Source: Stereocaulon alpinum (taxonomy: Eukaryota; Ascomycota; Lecanoromycetes; Lecanorales; Stereocaulaceae). From it: a DNA stretch of 64,000 nt. The notes beneath the pieces are model-generated. The model was not told the origin of the DNA. It saw only the letters and a list, made by a program, of their open reading frames with translations, and searched no databases. This document shows positions 10,819-21,800 of the stretch, one piece after another (within the stretch, counting starts at the first letter, position 1; the number at the start of each line of letters is the position of its first letter). Both the position numbers and the translations under genes were made by a program. The stretch is from NCBI GenBank assembly GCA_018257865.1, contig JAEUBA010000083.1, positions 62,001 to 126,000 on the forward strand, read 5' to 3'.

Positions 10819-11958
10819 ATGTGCGAGAGGCGTGGAATGAGCCGACCCAGCACCGGGCGAAAGCGTCCCGGGAGTCCCTCGGAGAGTTGTGAGAGCTGAA
10901 TTAAGTAATGGGGGTATAGCGACTAGCGGCCTGGCACTGGCATCGCTACCGGGCAAAGTCTTTCAGGGTTTGTCGCAACAGCCAGCAGCCGTTCTGGTAT
11001 CAACCGTCTCAGGCAAGGTATAGGGAGACTCCTCCAACCTTGTCCATCATATAGACGTGGAGCTCCCCCAATACACCCGAGGCACTATGCCGTGGTATAA
11101 AGCCAGCGTGGACTTTTTCGATATGTCCTAGAAAGTCCAAGTCCAGGGCGGCGTAGGCGGCCCAGAACTAGACGACGTAGTCACCAGCAATGACGGTGTA
11201 GCTGCTTCCACCTCGGATAGGTGATGGCAATGGCGGGAGATTAGGGTAATGACGGTGTTGTATGTTCGTAGCTCGGGCAGTGTGTCTGTAAGAAAAGGGG
11301 AGGAAGGAGAAGGAGGAGGAGGAGAAGATGAGGGATGAATGCCGAAGCGTAGGGAGATAAAGCCTCGACGTGCGAAACAAGAGGCACTTCTTCAAGGCAA
11401 ATCATGTCGCTGATACTGGACCAAACCGCGATCAAGGACACAGTGCAGCGGCGACAGGCAGAATCGAGATCGAGCAAGGCCGCAACGCTGGTAGGCGGCT
11501 TGGCTGCATACAGGGGGTCCCCGTTAGACAGCTAAGCGAGCTGGAGTAAGGTAGCTGTAGCAAGAGGCCTACGCACGCAACGCAATTCTGCCTTCGCAAC
11601 TCAATACCTTACCCCAGGACTCTTCCAGAAGCTAAATCATAGCGTCAACGTCATTCCACCCCGCCCCTGCCCTCCACTCGTCCCACCCCGCCCTCCATTC
11701 CACCGACCTATCAGATCGCAAGCGGAGAGCTCTTGCCCTTATCCCTAAACCCCACAAGCGAATTCCAGTAGAGGGCGAGATCGTTGGCAGCAGGGACACT
11801 GGTATATTACGGATCTAGGATTAGGCTTTCACTCCGGGCTTCTCGGTAGTAATATCGCATGAGGATAAGTTGTTAGGTGCTTTAAAACGTCAGCAAGTAG
11901 TCCTATCTTGCTACCGCTATAAAAAGAAGACAAGGAACACCAGAAAGCTCGATGAGGA
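10819..11958. other. no supported gene
   Basis: Nothing recognisable. A Pro/Arg-rich C+T tract occurs at about 11650-11710. 11168-11477 is open on the minus strand only as low-complexity Ser/Leu sequence. Confidence 0.4.
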
Positions 11959-12645
11959 GACACTGACAGCGACGACGAGCTCCAATACCTAGGTACACAG
12001 CGTGCTTATAGCCCTCCACTTCCCAACAACGACATGCAAGTCCTAGGTCGCGATATCTCGTCCTCTTCTGATTCAGATTTTGACAATCTTGACAATCTTG
12101 ACGATTCTGACGATTTGGATCCTCCACCAACAGCCCCGCCCCTATTAGACGGTATTACAGCATGACGGTTACAGCAGGCGACGTTCTCCCAGCTGCCATC
12201 TCAGCACCAGATTCCCACCTCTTCAGCAGCAACGGGGAAACGCGGGGCAAGAGGTGGAAGTCAAAGAAGTTGGAGTCCTAGGAAGCGCGGGATAGTAGGA
12301 AGGCGGAAAGGAAGCTGCAGCGAGCTGAGGCGGCAGTGAGGCGGAAGAAGAGGGAGGACGAGAGGAGGATAGCGCCTAGGAAGGAGATACCTCTCAATTA
12401 GCAGACCTCCTGCGTACGTCATCTCCAATTGGGGGGGAGGACTCAAGCATGTAGACTCATAGATGCTAAGCTGCCAAGTTGCTGTCTCCAACCTCCCGCC
12501 CCGCCCCATGCTAGGCTGGGCGGCGGTGTTGCTGGGTGGCGGTGACGTATGCCAAGTCCGCAGCTACACCAAGCTACAGCAACACTATTGCCCAGATAGG
12601 CTTAAACGGGACCTGCGAGGGGGCCTTGTCCCAACAGGAGTTGCG
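11959..12645 (+). mobile_element. dispersed repeat, copy A (diverged copy of 59249-60010)
   Basis: From GAGACACTGACAGCGAC at 11959 to CCCAACAGGAGTTG near 12645 the sequence matches 59249-60010 almost base for base, with scattered substitutions and small indels. The longer copy encodes a C-terminal tail with an acidic Ser/Asp tract, a Pro-rich linker and a Lys/Arg-rich coiled coil. In copy A this frame is broken: AGCATGACGG replaces AGCAAGACGG, and the acidic tract and coiled coil carry indels and stops. A third, shorter relative lies at 55898-56131. The 3' part after the coding tail is GC-rich (GGCGGCGGTG) and conserved in both copies, so it belongs to the repeat. Confidence 0.7.
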
Positions 12646-14013
12646 GCATCTGCCCTCCAACACTACGATACTTGCGATGACGACTGAGTGAATAACTCGT
12701 GTACAAATGAAAGAGCTCTGCAACGATAACACTGCTGGGACGGTGGCAGTGAATGCATATCATAGATCCGACCTTTGGCACCTGCTGGATCCAATGAATG
12801 ATCCTTGCCAAGCAAACGGTGAAGTCTTTGGCTCCTTCGCCAGATCTTGACACCAAAAAGAGGAAGAAGAGAGTGGGAAGAGGGCGCCATGTACGCTGGT
12901 GCTAAGGTGGTTAGTCGGCCTAGAGAGCTGAAGGGGCAAGAGCTTTTTGGTGTTCGTCTTAGGCCAGACCCTTTGTGTTCCCCTCTCTAGTGGAAACTCG
13001 ACGAGGGGATAGTTGTGAGGCTCGGTGGCTGAGGATCCACTACTCTGCCATTACCCTGTATCAAGACTTGTATACGCGTTTGATTTTAATGCTGCTAATG
13101 CCAGATCTATCTCTTCTCACATCGTTGCTCCCATTCAATTCGTCCATCCTTACACGACCACATCCTACTTCACCTAGTCTCCCATCCATACCTAAGCCCT
13201 ATCTTCATCAAATAGCTGTAAGTATTCAGTTCCCTGATCCTATCGCCAAATTCGCCTATGTTCGGAACTCCTGCTTCATCCCCGAGTCCGCTAGCTCTCG
13301 CTCTAACGTCCCTCCCTGTGTGGCGAGAAACCCACCATGCCGAGATGAATCTGCATTTTAGATATCTCAGATCTCTTCCCTGCAAGATTTTAATGCGAAA
13401 GTCAATGCACCATCATTCTTCACATATTTCCACATCAGAATCAAATTTACAAAGAGAATATTACTGCGGTATTGATCAGCCTGTCGTTCATTTAACTGAT
13501 TACATCGCAAGCCGCTTCAACTGTTTTCCACTACTCTGGCACCAATGGTCACAAATCTTTCGTTTTCGGAGTCAGCATATGATAGATTCGTCACGAAAGA
13601 ACTTAAGTACGACTTTTTTATGGCACTTAACCTTTGTGATACCTATTCCGAAAGTTTCGCCGTTGCGGAGGGAGACAGAAGCCCTGCGCCTTAGTGTAAG
13701 GATTAATTTAGCATATGTCAGGAAGATTACAATACAATGTATCGGGCGTAGTCTAAATATATTTTGTTCATTACACGCTATACTAAATATATGACGGTGT
13801 AGCGCAGCTCAGCAAGACTTCGTGAAGGGTCTATAGGCGGCTGCGCATCTGCTTTCTGTACTTTAGCACTTTCTTATATCCTCCCAATATCGGAACTCTT
13901 TTATAGCTTTGTGCTTTCCATGGTACGATAGTAATTTATAATACTACTCTCCCATAAATAAAGGGAGAACAGCCCTCAATATTACTTGCTAACATTACGT
14001 ATTCCATCCTGTA
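12646..14013. other. no supported gene
   Basis: Open frames at 12975-13361 and 13258-13794 (plus) overlap in different frames and have no recognisable domain. 13800-14013 is AT-rich and is the 3' flank of the CHAT gene on the minus strand. Confidence 0.35.
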
Positions 14014-17000
14014 CTAAGGTCCAAAATGTATGGTCGTAGCCCAAGACAATGGATCCTCACAAATTCGTCGTGCGGCTAGAACAGCATCGTGTAATGCATA
14101 GGCAATTTTGTCATGTCCAACAATTTCGCTCTCAGCGAAGACTATACGGTAGAACTTCTCAGCAACGGCTACAGAGAGAGCATCGTCAGCTTCCCACAAA
14201 GACGCAATCACATGCGGGTACCCAGCAAGCTGAAAACCACCTGCGAGATGGATCCCTTCGTCCATAAGAACGGAAGATGCATTCTCTGCAGTACAGCAGG
14301 CAGACAGAAAGGCAAGTAAAGAATGTTGCGTGTTTATCGAGCTGATAGTCTCCACTGTGAGCATGCTATTCCTTGTATTTTTATTAAAGCCCTTTTCTGG
14401 TTCGTTTCCGCACAGCAGGAGGCCGCTTTGGAACGGGCTTTGGGGATCTGCGTAGCCGTGACAGGCGAAGTGGACAGAATTGTAGAATGGCAAATCTTTC
14501 AGAATAACATCTACTGGTTGCAGCTTGTGTAATTTGACAGCTATAAGTCCCTGGAGGGTATCTTGGATGATTTTAGCTTCTCGTTCTGTGCCTGGTAGAT
14601 TGGATTGACCGCCGGGTGTTTTTGGCATTGCTACAAGCAATAAAGCGGAAGAGCTAGCTTCGAACGCTGCCGATTTCTGTTTCGCATGTGCCTGGGCCGT
14701 CAGCGTTGAAGCGTAGGAGGATATTGCACAACTCATAATATTTCTGGAAGGATCTTGTGATCCGTAGCCTGCAGCATGGAAAGGAAAGGAACCCATATGG
14801 CCGACACCAATCCAATGGATCCGTGGGAAGCTGGGAACACTATTCCTTATTGTGGCTCTAAAGCGAGTTTCAGAGGGCTTGGCAGAGCTCACGGAGCTTG
14901 TGATATTAGGCTGTTGCTTCATGAGTTCCAGATAAGTCGTTAACATTTCTGCATCAAGGCCCTTGGATCTGTCCGCTTGTCTGTATGGGGTAATACATGA
15001 TGTCTTAACTTGACTGTCGGGGGCATTGGGCCTTGATAGGATTTCTGATGGTTTGAAGCCGAATGCATTAAGAATTGGATCAACTATTTGATCCCACAAC
15101 CAAATCAAAAACTGCCGCATATCTTCGTTGGATCTTCTCCAATTCTTATGCTCGTTGTACCCAAATCTACCACATAGTCTGTGGTAATAATATTTTGAAT
15201 GTTGAAAGATGGATTTGTCTAGTGGCAGAACTTGAACCCGTTTATCGCCATGAAGGAGAAGAGCATCTGTGCGAAACTGAGTTGTGTTCAGAAGAACTGT
15301 AACTTGGTTGAATGAGGTCTCAAGCAGCTCGGTTTTCGGGGCGAAGTTTGGGAAAATCTCTAATCCTATGTTTGTCCTGACGTGAGTTACCAACTCATGT
15401 AATTTCGCTGCGGCAGCTTCTTTGGACAAAGTCGTTCTGCTAAGGTTTTCCCTGCCTTCACTTGGTGCGTTAATCAATGATCTAAGGTCCTCGAACTGTT
15501 TGGCAAGTTCCGGATCGAAACGATACAGCATTGAAATCTCTGCTGTTGAATTAGTAGCTAATCGATTGATCGTTCCTCGACTCAACTCCAATATTCTGAT
15601 AGCTTCAAAACCGTCATTGCTACACTCTAGCGAGACTGCACAGCCAATTGCAGCTATGCCAGAGATCGATTTCATTATGTTTTCCTGATCAAGCTTTGAG
15701 CTAAGATTCGAGATCAACAATGGTAGAATTTCGAGGCCCTGGCCTAATAAAGCTCGCGCTTTTGGCCATCTTTGAAGTTGGGCTAAGCAATTCACGGCAT
15801 TTAGACATCCGCGAATACGTATCGAAGGTGGGCTACTCAAACAGTTGGTAGCTTCCTGGCTATGTTTGATTGCCTGAGTAAGATCTTCGAGCTTCCCTTC
15901 TCTTTCATACCGACTGCTGAGATGATTGCTGAGGTTACTGAGGTATCCAGCTTGATTAGGGTTACCGGTAGGTGTCAGGTTAACCGCTTCCTGGCTATGT
16001 TTGATTGCCTGAGTAAGATCTTCGAGCTTCCCTTCTCTTTCATACCGACTGCTGAGATGACTGCTGAGGTTGCTAAGGTATCCAGCTCGATTAGGGTTAC
16101 CGGTAGGTGTTAGGTTGACCGCTTCCTGGCTATATTCGATTGCCTGAGTAAGATCTTCGAGCTTCCCTTCTCTTTTATACCGAGTGCTGAGACGATTGCT
16201 GAGGTTGCTGAGGTATCTAGCTCGATCAGGGTTACCGGTAGGTGTTAGGTTGACCGCTTCCTGGCTATATTCGATTGCCTGAGTAAGATCTTCGAGCTTC
16301 CCTTCTCTTTCATACCGAGTGCTGAGACGATTGCTGAGGTTGCTGAGGTATCCAGCTTGATTAGGGTTACCGGTAGGTATCAGGTCGACCGCTTCCTGGC
16401 TATGTTTGATTGCCTGAGTAAGATCTTCGAGCTTCCCTTCTCTTTCATACCGACTGCTGAGATGATTGCTGAGGTTACTGAGGTATCCAGCTCGATCAGG
16501 GTTGCTGGTAGGTGTTAGATTGACCGCTTCCTGGCTATGTTCGATTGCCTGAGTAAGATCTTCGAGCTTTCCTTCTCTTTTATACCGACTGCTGAGATGA
16601 TTGCTGAGGTTACTGAGGTATCCAGCTCGATCAGGGTTACCGGTAGGTATCAGGTCGACCGCTTCCTGGCTATATTCGATTGCCTGAGTAAGATCTTCGA
16701 GCTTCCCTTCTCTTTTATACCGAGTGCTGAGATGACTGCTGAGGTTACTGAGGCAGCCAGCTCGATTAGGGTTGCTGGTAGGTATTAGGTCAACCGCTTC
16801 CTGGCTATATTCGATTGCCTGAGTAAGATCTTCGAGCTTCCCTTCTCTTTCATACCGACTGCTAAGACCATTGCTGAGGTTGCTGAGGCAGCCAGCTCGA
16901 TTAGGGTTACCGGTAGGTGTCAGGTCAACCGCTTCCTGGCTATATTTGATTGCCTGAGTAAGATCTTCGAGCCTCCCTTCTCTTTCATACCGACTGCTGA

Positions 17001-17175
17001 GACGATTGCTGAGGTTATTAAGGCGCCTAGCTCGATCAGGGTTGCCGGTAGGTGTCAGATTAACTGCTTCGATGGAAGGTTTAGCGATGTCTGATCCATT
17101 TGTAGATAGTCCGGACGCGGAGTTTCTACGGAACAGCTGCCAAATTCGATTGAATTTTGCTTTCAAGAAGGGCAT
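14014..17175 (-). CDS. TPR-CHAT protein (caspase/separase-like protease domain behind TPR repeats)
   Basis: A single uninterrupted 1053-codon frame. Residues about 1-50 are a basic N-terminus. Residues about 53-455 hold nine tandem 45-residue repeats of the type LSSRYEREGKLEDLTQAIEY followed by SQEAVxLxPTGNP, a TPR-like helical array. Next comes a helical linker, then a C-terminal CHAT domain from about residue 760 to 1053. The catalytic dyad is visible: His in HFACHGYAD (about residue 906) and Cys in LAFLSACCTAE (about 960). CHAT is the caspase-HetF-associated-with-TPR peptidase family; fungal members are large TPR proteins thought to take part in regulated proteolysis or cell death. Substrate and partner are unknown. 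The repeats are nearly identical, so the number may vary between strains. No introns are needed. It lies 17 kb from the NLR pair; a link is speculation. Confidence 0.9.
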   Translation of the reverse strand: MPFLKAKFNRIWQLFRRNSASGLSTNGSDIAKPSIEAVNLTPTGNPDRARRLNNLSNRLSSRYEREGRLEDLTQAIKYSQEAVDLTPTGNPNRAGCLSNLSNGLSSRYEREGKLEDLTQAIEYSQEAVDLIPTSNPNRAGCLSNLSSHLSTRYKREGKLEDLTQAIEYSQEAVDLIPTGNPDRAGYLSNLSNHLSSRYKREGKLEDLTQAIEHSQEAVNLTPTSNPDRAGYLSNLSNHLSSRYEREGKLEDLTQAIKHSQEAVDLIPTGNPNQAGYLSNLSNRLSTRYEREGKLEDLTQAIEYSQEAVNLTPTGNPDRARYLSNLSNRLSTRYKREGKLEDLTQAIEYSQEAVNLTPTGNPNRAGYLSNLSSHLSSRYEREGKLEDLTQAIKHSQEAVNLTPTGNPNQAGYLSNLSNHLSSRYEREGKLEDLTQAIKHSQEATNCLSSPPSIRIRGCLNAVNCLAQLQRWPKARALLGQGLEILPLLISNLSSKLDQENIMKSISGIAAIGCAVSLECSNDGFEAIRILELSRGTINRLATNSTAEISMLYRFDPELAKQFEDLRSLINAPSEGRENLSRTTLSKEAAAAKLHELVTHVRTNIGLEIFPNFAPKTELLETSFNQVTVLLNTTQFRTDALLLHGDKRVQVLPLDKSIFQHSKYYYHRLCGRFGYNEHKNWRRSNEDMRQFLIWLWDQIVDPILNAFGFKPSEILSRPNAPDSQVKTSCITPYRQADRSKGLDAEMLTTYLELMKQQPNITSSVSSAKPSETRFRATIRNSVPSFPRIHWIGVGHMGSFPFHAAGYGSQDPSRNIMSCAISSYASTLTAQAHAKQKSAAFEASSSALLLVAMPKTPGGQSNLPGTEREAKIIQDTLQGLIAVKLHKLQPVDVILKDLPFYNSVHFACHGYADPQSPFQSGLLLCGNEPEKGFNKNTRNSMLTVETISSINTQHSLLAFLSACCTAENASSVLMDEGIHLAGGFQLAGYPHVIASLWEADDALSVAVAEKFYRIVFAESEIVGHDKIAYALHDAVLAARRICEDPLSWATTIHFGP
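15855..17050 (-). repeat. 135-bp coding tandem repeats of the TPR-CHAT gene
   Basis: About nine head-to-tail units of 135 bp, recognisable by GCCTGAGTAAGATCTTCGAG on the plus strand once per unit. Units differ at only a few positions, mostly the same two or three sites (Arg/His, Asn/Ser, Glu/Lys), which suggests shuffling of variants by recombination between units rather than independent drift. Confidence 0.85.
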
Positions 17176-18920
17176 CGGTAATAATCAACACACCATATTA
17201 TGATTTACTTTAAGTTACTTCATAGATATAATAGAGGCGCGAAGGGTGTCAATACCATGCGCATAACACCCGCTTCGATTGGAATTTAGGCAACGACGAT
17301 TTTAACAGTTTTGCCTATCTGGGATGTGGCTTCGGCTGGCGACGTCCTCCAATGGGTGCAAAGCCTGGTATGCCAAGGTTTCAAAACGATCAGGTGCGCT
17401 TGGCGAGCTTACATAGATAATATTACACCGTTTTTGATTTTCTAAACGTGAGGGGGCGTTTCTTACTAAACGGAATCGTGCCGCTTTGATTGGAAGGTAC
17501 TGATTGGCACGTGACGTTGAGCGAATAAACAGCGCCATGACCACTAGAAGGCTAACAATAATTCTCTGTCACTGGAATAAGGCTTTAAGGCTCGGATAAA
17601 CCTCTTTTGTTGATATGTGGAGTTAGTAGGGTGTGTTGGTGGAGCTGTGGTGGAAGATTCCTGTTACGCTATGAAATGAGACCCTCCGCAAATTAGGCAT
17701 AACAGTAGCGATGGGGTTGGTAATTTTCCACATAATATGCATCAAGAAGGTCAAGAATGGCATGACTGTGCAATTCGGATAGAAGCTTTGCACATGTCAA
17801 GATATGGGCAGAGTCTTGTTACTTCAAAATCTAAGTACCCGTTGGTTTTCTCGCCACACAGGGATTCTCGCGACGTTGGGAGGGATGTTACATCACGAAT
17901 TCAGCTTCACTCCAAGCCTACTATACCCAATCCACTCCGTATCTTTTTCATTGACCCCTCCCTACTATGTACCACAGATCTTCCTTCATCCCACTCCGCT
18001 ATCTCTACATCACAAAGTCGGTCTTCACCTATACCTTCATAGTATCTACAAGTTCGTAGTACCTACACCTTCATAACACTTTCAGCTACACTCAATAAGG
18101 CTTCTCTTCCCGCTTAACTGTTACCACTCACGCGTCTGTATTGCTCATGCTTTCGGTGAAGGTTCTCTTCCCTCTGTATGGGCGACACCGTAACATTAGA
18201 AATGCAACCTGCCTGATGAAGTAGTAAGTGACAGGGCAGACTTCTGCAGCTTGCTGGGTTCTCTACCATTCAAGTATACGACAAGCGCTGGTACTGATCG
18301 AATTCCACGGGTCATGCCCAGATCGTACTTGTGTGCACTCTAATTGATTTATGATCGTCCAGCACGCTTAGAACGCGGCCTACGGTGGTGATAGATAACG
18401 TTGCTCCTAGATACAATCTGAGCAGCCCCTAAGACGACGATGCATCAGGTTCAAAGGCGGGTTATGAGTCATTGCGATGATAGTAGCGGCTATGACTCAT
18501 CCTTGTTTCACCTTTCAACCTCTCGTTCGATCGACATGGCCTTCGGGCGATCCCCTAAATTTAACCCACAAACTCAAACAATACTGCTTGCGACTGTTTA
18601 TCAAAGCTCCGGGACATGTGCTCTGGGTGCGGGGTCTAGTGGGGCGCTGAAGAGGTTACCACTGGTGTTGCGGAAGGATGGTTGATTCTATTGCAGCTGC
18701 AGCTGCCCAAGTACTAATGCGCTAGTCTAAATTAAGTTAAACCACTTATTGCCGAGTGGTGGAAAGCAAGTACAACCTCCCCAGCGCTAGAGTAGTGAGT
18801 GCCTCTTGCCAAGACTTTTCGCGCCGTTGGCTGACACCATCATCTGTCATCCCCTTGCAATTCTCCTGTTGTTTCACACCAGCGGCTACATAACAGACCT
18901 CCCATCTCCTTCCAACCGAC
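17176..18920. other. no supported gene; promoters of flanking genes
   Basis: Upstream region of the CHAT gene (minus) and the DUF7924 gene (plus). Weak frames at 17302-17544, 17737-18042 and 18440-18685 have no domains. 17900-18080 is C+T-rich on the plus strand. Confidence 0.4.
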
Positions 18921-20701
18921 ATGGCCTACGATCACGGTGAGCATTCCGAGTCAGCATTCTGTGTCTGAGTTGACCATTTAAAGGGAAGCGGCCTCAAGGC
19001 ATCAAGAAACAGCAAGCCGTGCGCAAAAGCCCACGTCTACCAGCTATACGACGGTCTCACGAGCAGTGCTTATCCAGAAGCAATCGTATCCAGGAAGTGC
19101 GGACACCTCAATCCCCTCCAGCAAGCAACATCCCCGCTGACCTGATTGAGGCACCACAGCGTCCGCAAACCTCCCAAAAACCGTCGACGTCTTCTCGAAA
19201 ACGGAAACGAGGGGAAGAAGAACAAGAAGCTAGACATCTCTCATCTCGAATCCAAGAGCAGCCTCCTTCCAAGCGACCACAGATCTCACCTCCAAGATGC
19301 ACTGCTGAAGTAGGGCTGAAGACGGAAAAAAGGAAGAAGGAAAGCGCGAGCGACATTATCGAGAAGACCGCCCATCCGATCAAATATTGGACCCTGAACC
19401 AAACGTGGCCAAAGGAATACTCTCTAGAAGACAGCCAGATGAGGGAAGACCTTGAACAGGACAGCTGGCCAGAAGACCAAATGGACAATCCTACTCAGGC
19501 TATCAAATACGTAGAGGTGAACGGCTTCAGATTACCATGCCCCATCAGGAGAGTTCCAACGTCAGTCCGTCGGAAACAGTCAGATTCAAGCTTGAGTAGC
19601 TCCTGCGACCAGACGAACCGAGAGAAGAAAAGTGCTCCATACCGAACTGAACGTTACACCACGTTGCTTGAGGGCAAGGGGAGCTACATGTACAAATCAG
19701 ACTTGGGTATCACAAAAGGAAGTAAAGATCTTTATTCACGTCTCTTAGGATTGGAACAGGCCGTTCCTATGGATTCATTGTTTCGCGATGATCTATTTGA
19801 AAAAACTTGCCGCAACATAGAAGACAGGAACGAAGCGAGGGTAATCCAAGATATCGCTCGATTGATTGTTCCTTCTGCAGAGACTCTCGCTACTTATGGG
19901 GCTACACACCTCGATCATTTGATTGAAGGGGTCAACGAAACCTGGACAGGCAACATAGCAGTGGAGGGTCCATTGCCGAAACCGGACTATTCTGTTGGAT
20001 TCAGAAGATCTGCATTCAGCGACGAGCAGCTTAAGAAGCTCGATCCATTGATTGGCAGCGTCTTCGAAAACTCCCTATTCGTCGCGACCTACCGGATGTA
20101 CTTTCCCTTCTTCACCTGCGAGGTGAAGTGCGGTGCTGCCGCTCTCGACATTGCCAATCGCCAGAACGCGCACAGCATGACCGTCGCCGTAAGAGCTCTT
20201 GTTCAAATATTTAGGTCGGTGAAGCGCGAGAAAGAGCTTCACCGGGAGATCCTCGCCTTTTCGATCTCGCACGACCACAGGTCTGTGAGAATCTACGGCC
20301 ATTACGCTATTATTAAGGAAGATAACACCACCTTCTATCGCCACCCTATTCGTGAATTTTACTTCACCGAACAAGATGGGAAAGAGAAGTGGACGGCTTA
20401 CAAGTTTACGAAGAATGTCTACGATATTTGGATGCCGATTCAGCACGAAAGGATCTGCTCGGCTATCGATGAGTTGCCTGCCGGTATCAATTTCGACCTT
20501 TCCAATCAGCCTCTTTCTTTCTCCGGTACACCCCATCATTCGCAGCAATCAAACGCTGAGTCCACATTCATAGGAGAGGATGACAGCCAATCAAGCCTTG
20601 TGGGCTCGCAAGAAGGTACACCGAACACCTCCTTTACTCAAACAACCGGGCGAGTATCTAAGAGACCAAGGAACGAGCGTACTGCGGGTCAGCAGGGCTA
20701 A
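18921..20701 (+). CDS. DUF7924-family protein
   Basis: Two exons. Exon 1 is only 16 nt (ATGGCCTACGATCACG, 18921-18936); the intron is 18937-18983 (GTGAGC..AAAG, 47 nt, with a TTGAC branch-like site); exon 2 runs in phase from 18984. The joined protein is about 578 aa and starts MAYDHGKRPQGIKKQ. The N-terminal third is disordered, with Pro, Ser and Lys/Arg clusters (SSRKRKRGEEE looks like a nuclear signal). The C-terminal half is the fungal DUF7924 domain: YFPFFTCEVKCGAAALDIAN, RQNAHSMTVAVRALVQIFR and ISHDHRSVRIYGHYAI. The EVK in a strand after PFFTC resembles the PD-(D/E)xK nuclease core; that is inference. DUF7924 genes are often expanded in accessory fungal regions and have no assigned function. 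Complete, no internal stops. Confidence 0.85.
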
Positions 20702-20760
20702 AATGTCGAAAAGGGGCCAAGCAAATTCAAGCATGTAGATTTTTCACGAGTTACCTCTTA

Positions 20761-21220
20761 TTCACTTAAAGCGGTCATTTTCTTCTTCATACCCTTTTTT
20801 TGTAGAAGCAAGTTCATCACTGCATCCATACTTCTATTTCCGCCGGGCCAGACTTCTGTGAAAGCTTCAGGAGAGATCACGGCATAGCCAAACTGCCCGT
20901 GAATAGTGAATAGCACTATAGGTTGGGCTCCCGGCAAGAAACGGGCGAAGTCATCATATCCTCGCCGATTTGAAGAGACGTCACTATCGAAGAAAGATCG
21001 AATCTCATTCTACAGATTGATCGCCAAGACTCACTTCGAGTCCCAAGTCGATTAAAGTCCTCTTACTCCAAAATGATAGTGCGGGCAGGGGTTTTCGGCC
21101 TCTTCTCCTAGGAACTAGTTCCTGTGAGCATTCCTCTCTAAGTGCAGTCGTTAACCTAATGTGACGTTCACCATTGTCGAACAAACATGGAGCCTGAATG
21201 AAAATATGAATGCCAGTCAA
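20761..21220 (-). CDS. hypothetical protein, frame broken or with an unusual intron near 21005
   Basis: Two open frames join near 21005. The first, 21220-21005, reads MTGIHIFIQAPCLFDNG and RRRGRKPLPALSFWSKR. The second continues NEIRSFFDSDVSSNRRGYDD, FARFLPGAQPIVLFTIHGQF and GYAVISPEAFTEVWPGGNRS, ending at 20761. The second part has strongly coding-like composition. The only GT..AG that fits the phase would be 25 nt, too short for an intron, so a one-base frameshift is more likely. The family was not recognised. It diverges from the next gene, overlapping it by about 11 bp at the 5' ends, so one of the starts is probably further in. Confidence 0.4.
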
Positions 21221-21800
21221 GCGGGATGAAGAAGGCAGTACTCACCTATGCTCCATTCTGCCGAAAATCTCATACCCAGGACAAGAGCCAAATCAACGCT
21301 ACCGACACGGCATCGTTGACTATGCCCTAATCTCTCTACGCATCGCCGCCGAGCGAAGCAGGCGACCGCTGCTCGATAGCCTCTCGCCTCTATCAATCCT
21401 CCCAGGCGCGGTTCTCTACCTCAGTCCGTCCCTAGGCTTCGGTGCAAGTCCGAGCTTCATGAGACGATGGAGACAGATCCACAAGCTTACAAAACAGATG
21501 GACACTGTCAGCCTACGCCATCCAGCAGACCATCTCAAACTCCTCCACTCCTACCTCCACCACTTTGCTCCCTCCCTAGAAGACTTCCAGTCCACTAGTC
21601 CGAAGCAAGCAATCCTGGTATGGCCGTGCGGCTTATACTTAGTCCGGTGGACTTTGAGCAGGAGCAGGGATTGGGATGAATACATCAAGACGAGGAAGTC
21701 CAGACCTTTGCATGGAGCTTTACATAGAGCCAGTGCGAAGGGGAGGGAACTGCTCTTTGGGACCGAAGAGCATATACGGAGGCTCTTGACAACTCATTGA
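21210..21800 (+). CDS. hypothetical protein, 196 aa
   Basis: An uninterrupted frame with coding-like composition: DYALISLRIAAERSRRPLLD, a hydrophobic segment (LSILPGAVLYLSPSLGF), HLKLLHSYLHHFAPSLEDF and a Trp-rich stretch (LVWPCGLYLVRWTLSRSRDW). No signal peptide and no recognised domain. The start at 21210 is the first ATG; a later one would leave the helical core intact. It may be a small fungal orphan. Confidence 0.45.
   Translation: MPVKRDEEGSTHLCSILPKISYPGQEPNQRYRHGIVDYALISLRIAAERSRRPLLDSLSPLSILPGAVLYLSPSLGFGASPSFMRRWRQIHKLTKQMDTVSLRHPADHLKLLHSYLHHFAPSLEDFQSTSPKQAILVWPCGLYLVRWTLSRSRDWDEYIKTRKSRPLHGALHRASAKGRELLFGTEEHIRRLLTTH

Noticed and set aside
10663..10956. Ankyrin-like reading on the minus strand
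   Set aside because: Only one weak HLAL..LVxxHIDLLE match and an early stop; not enough for an ankyrin repeat.
15862..16788. Plus-strand ORFs with repeated CLSKIFELPFSFIPTAEM segments
   Set aside because: They are antisense shadows of the 135-bp TPR units of the CHAT gene.
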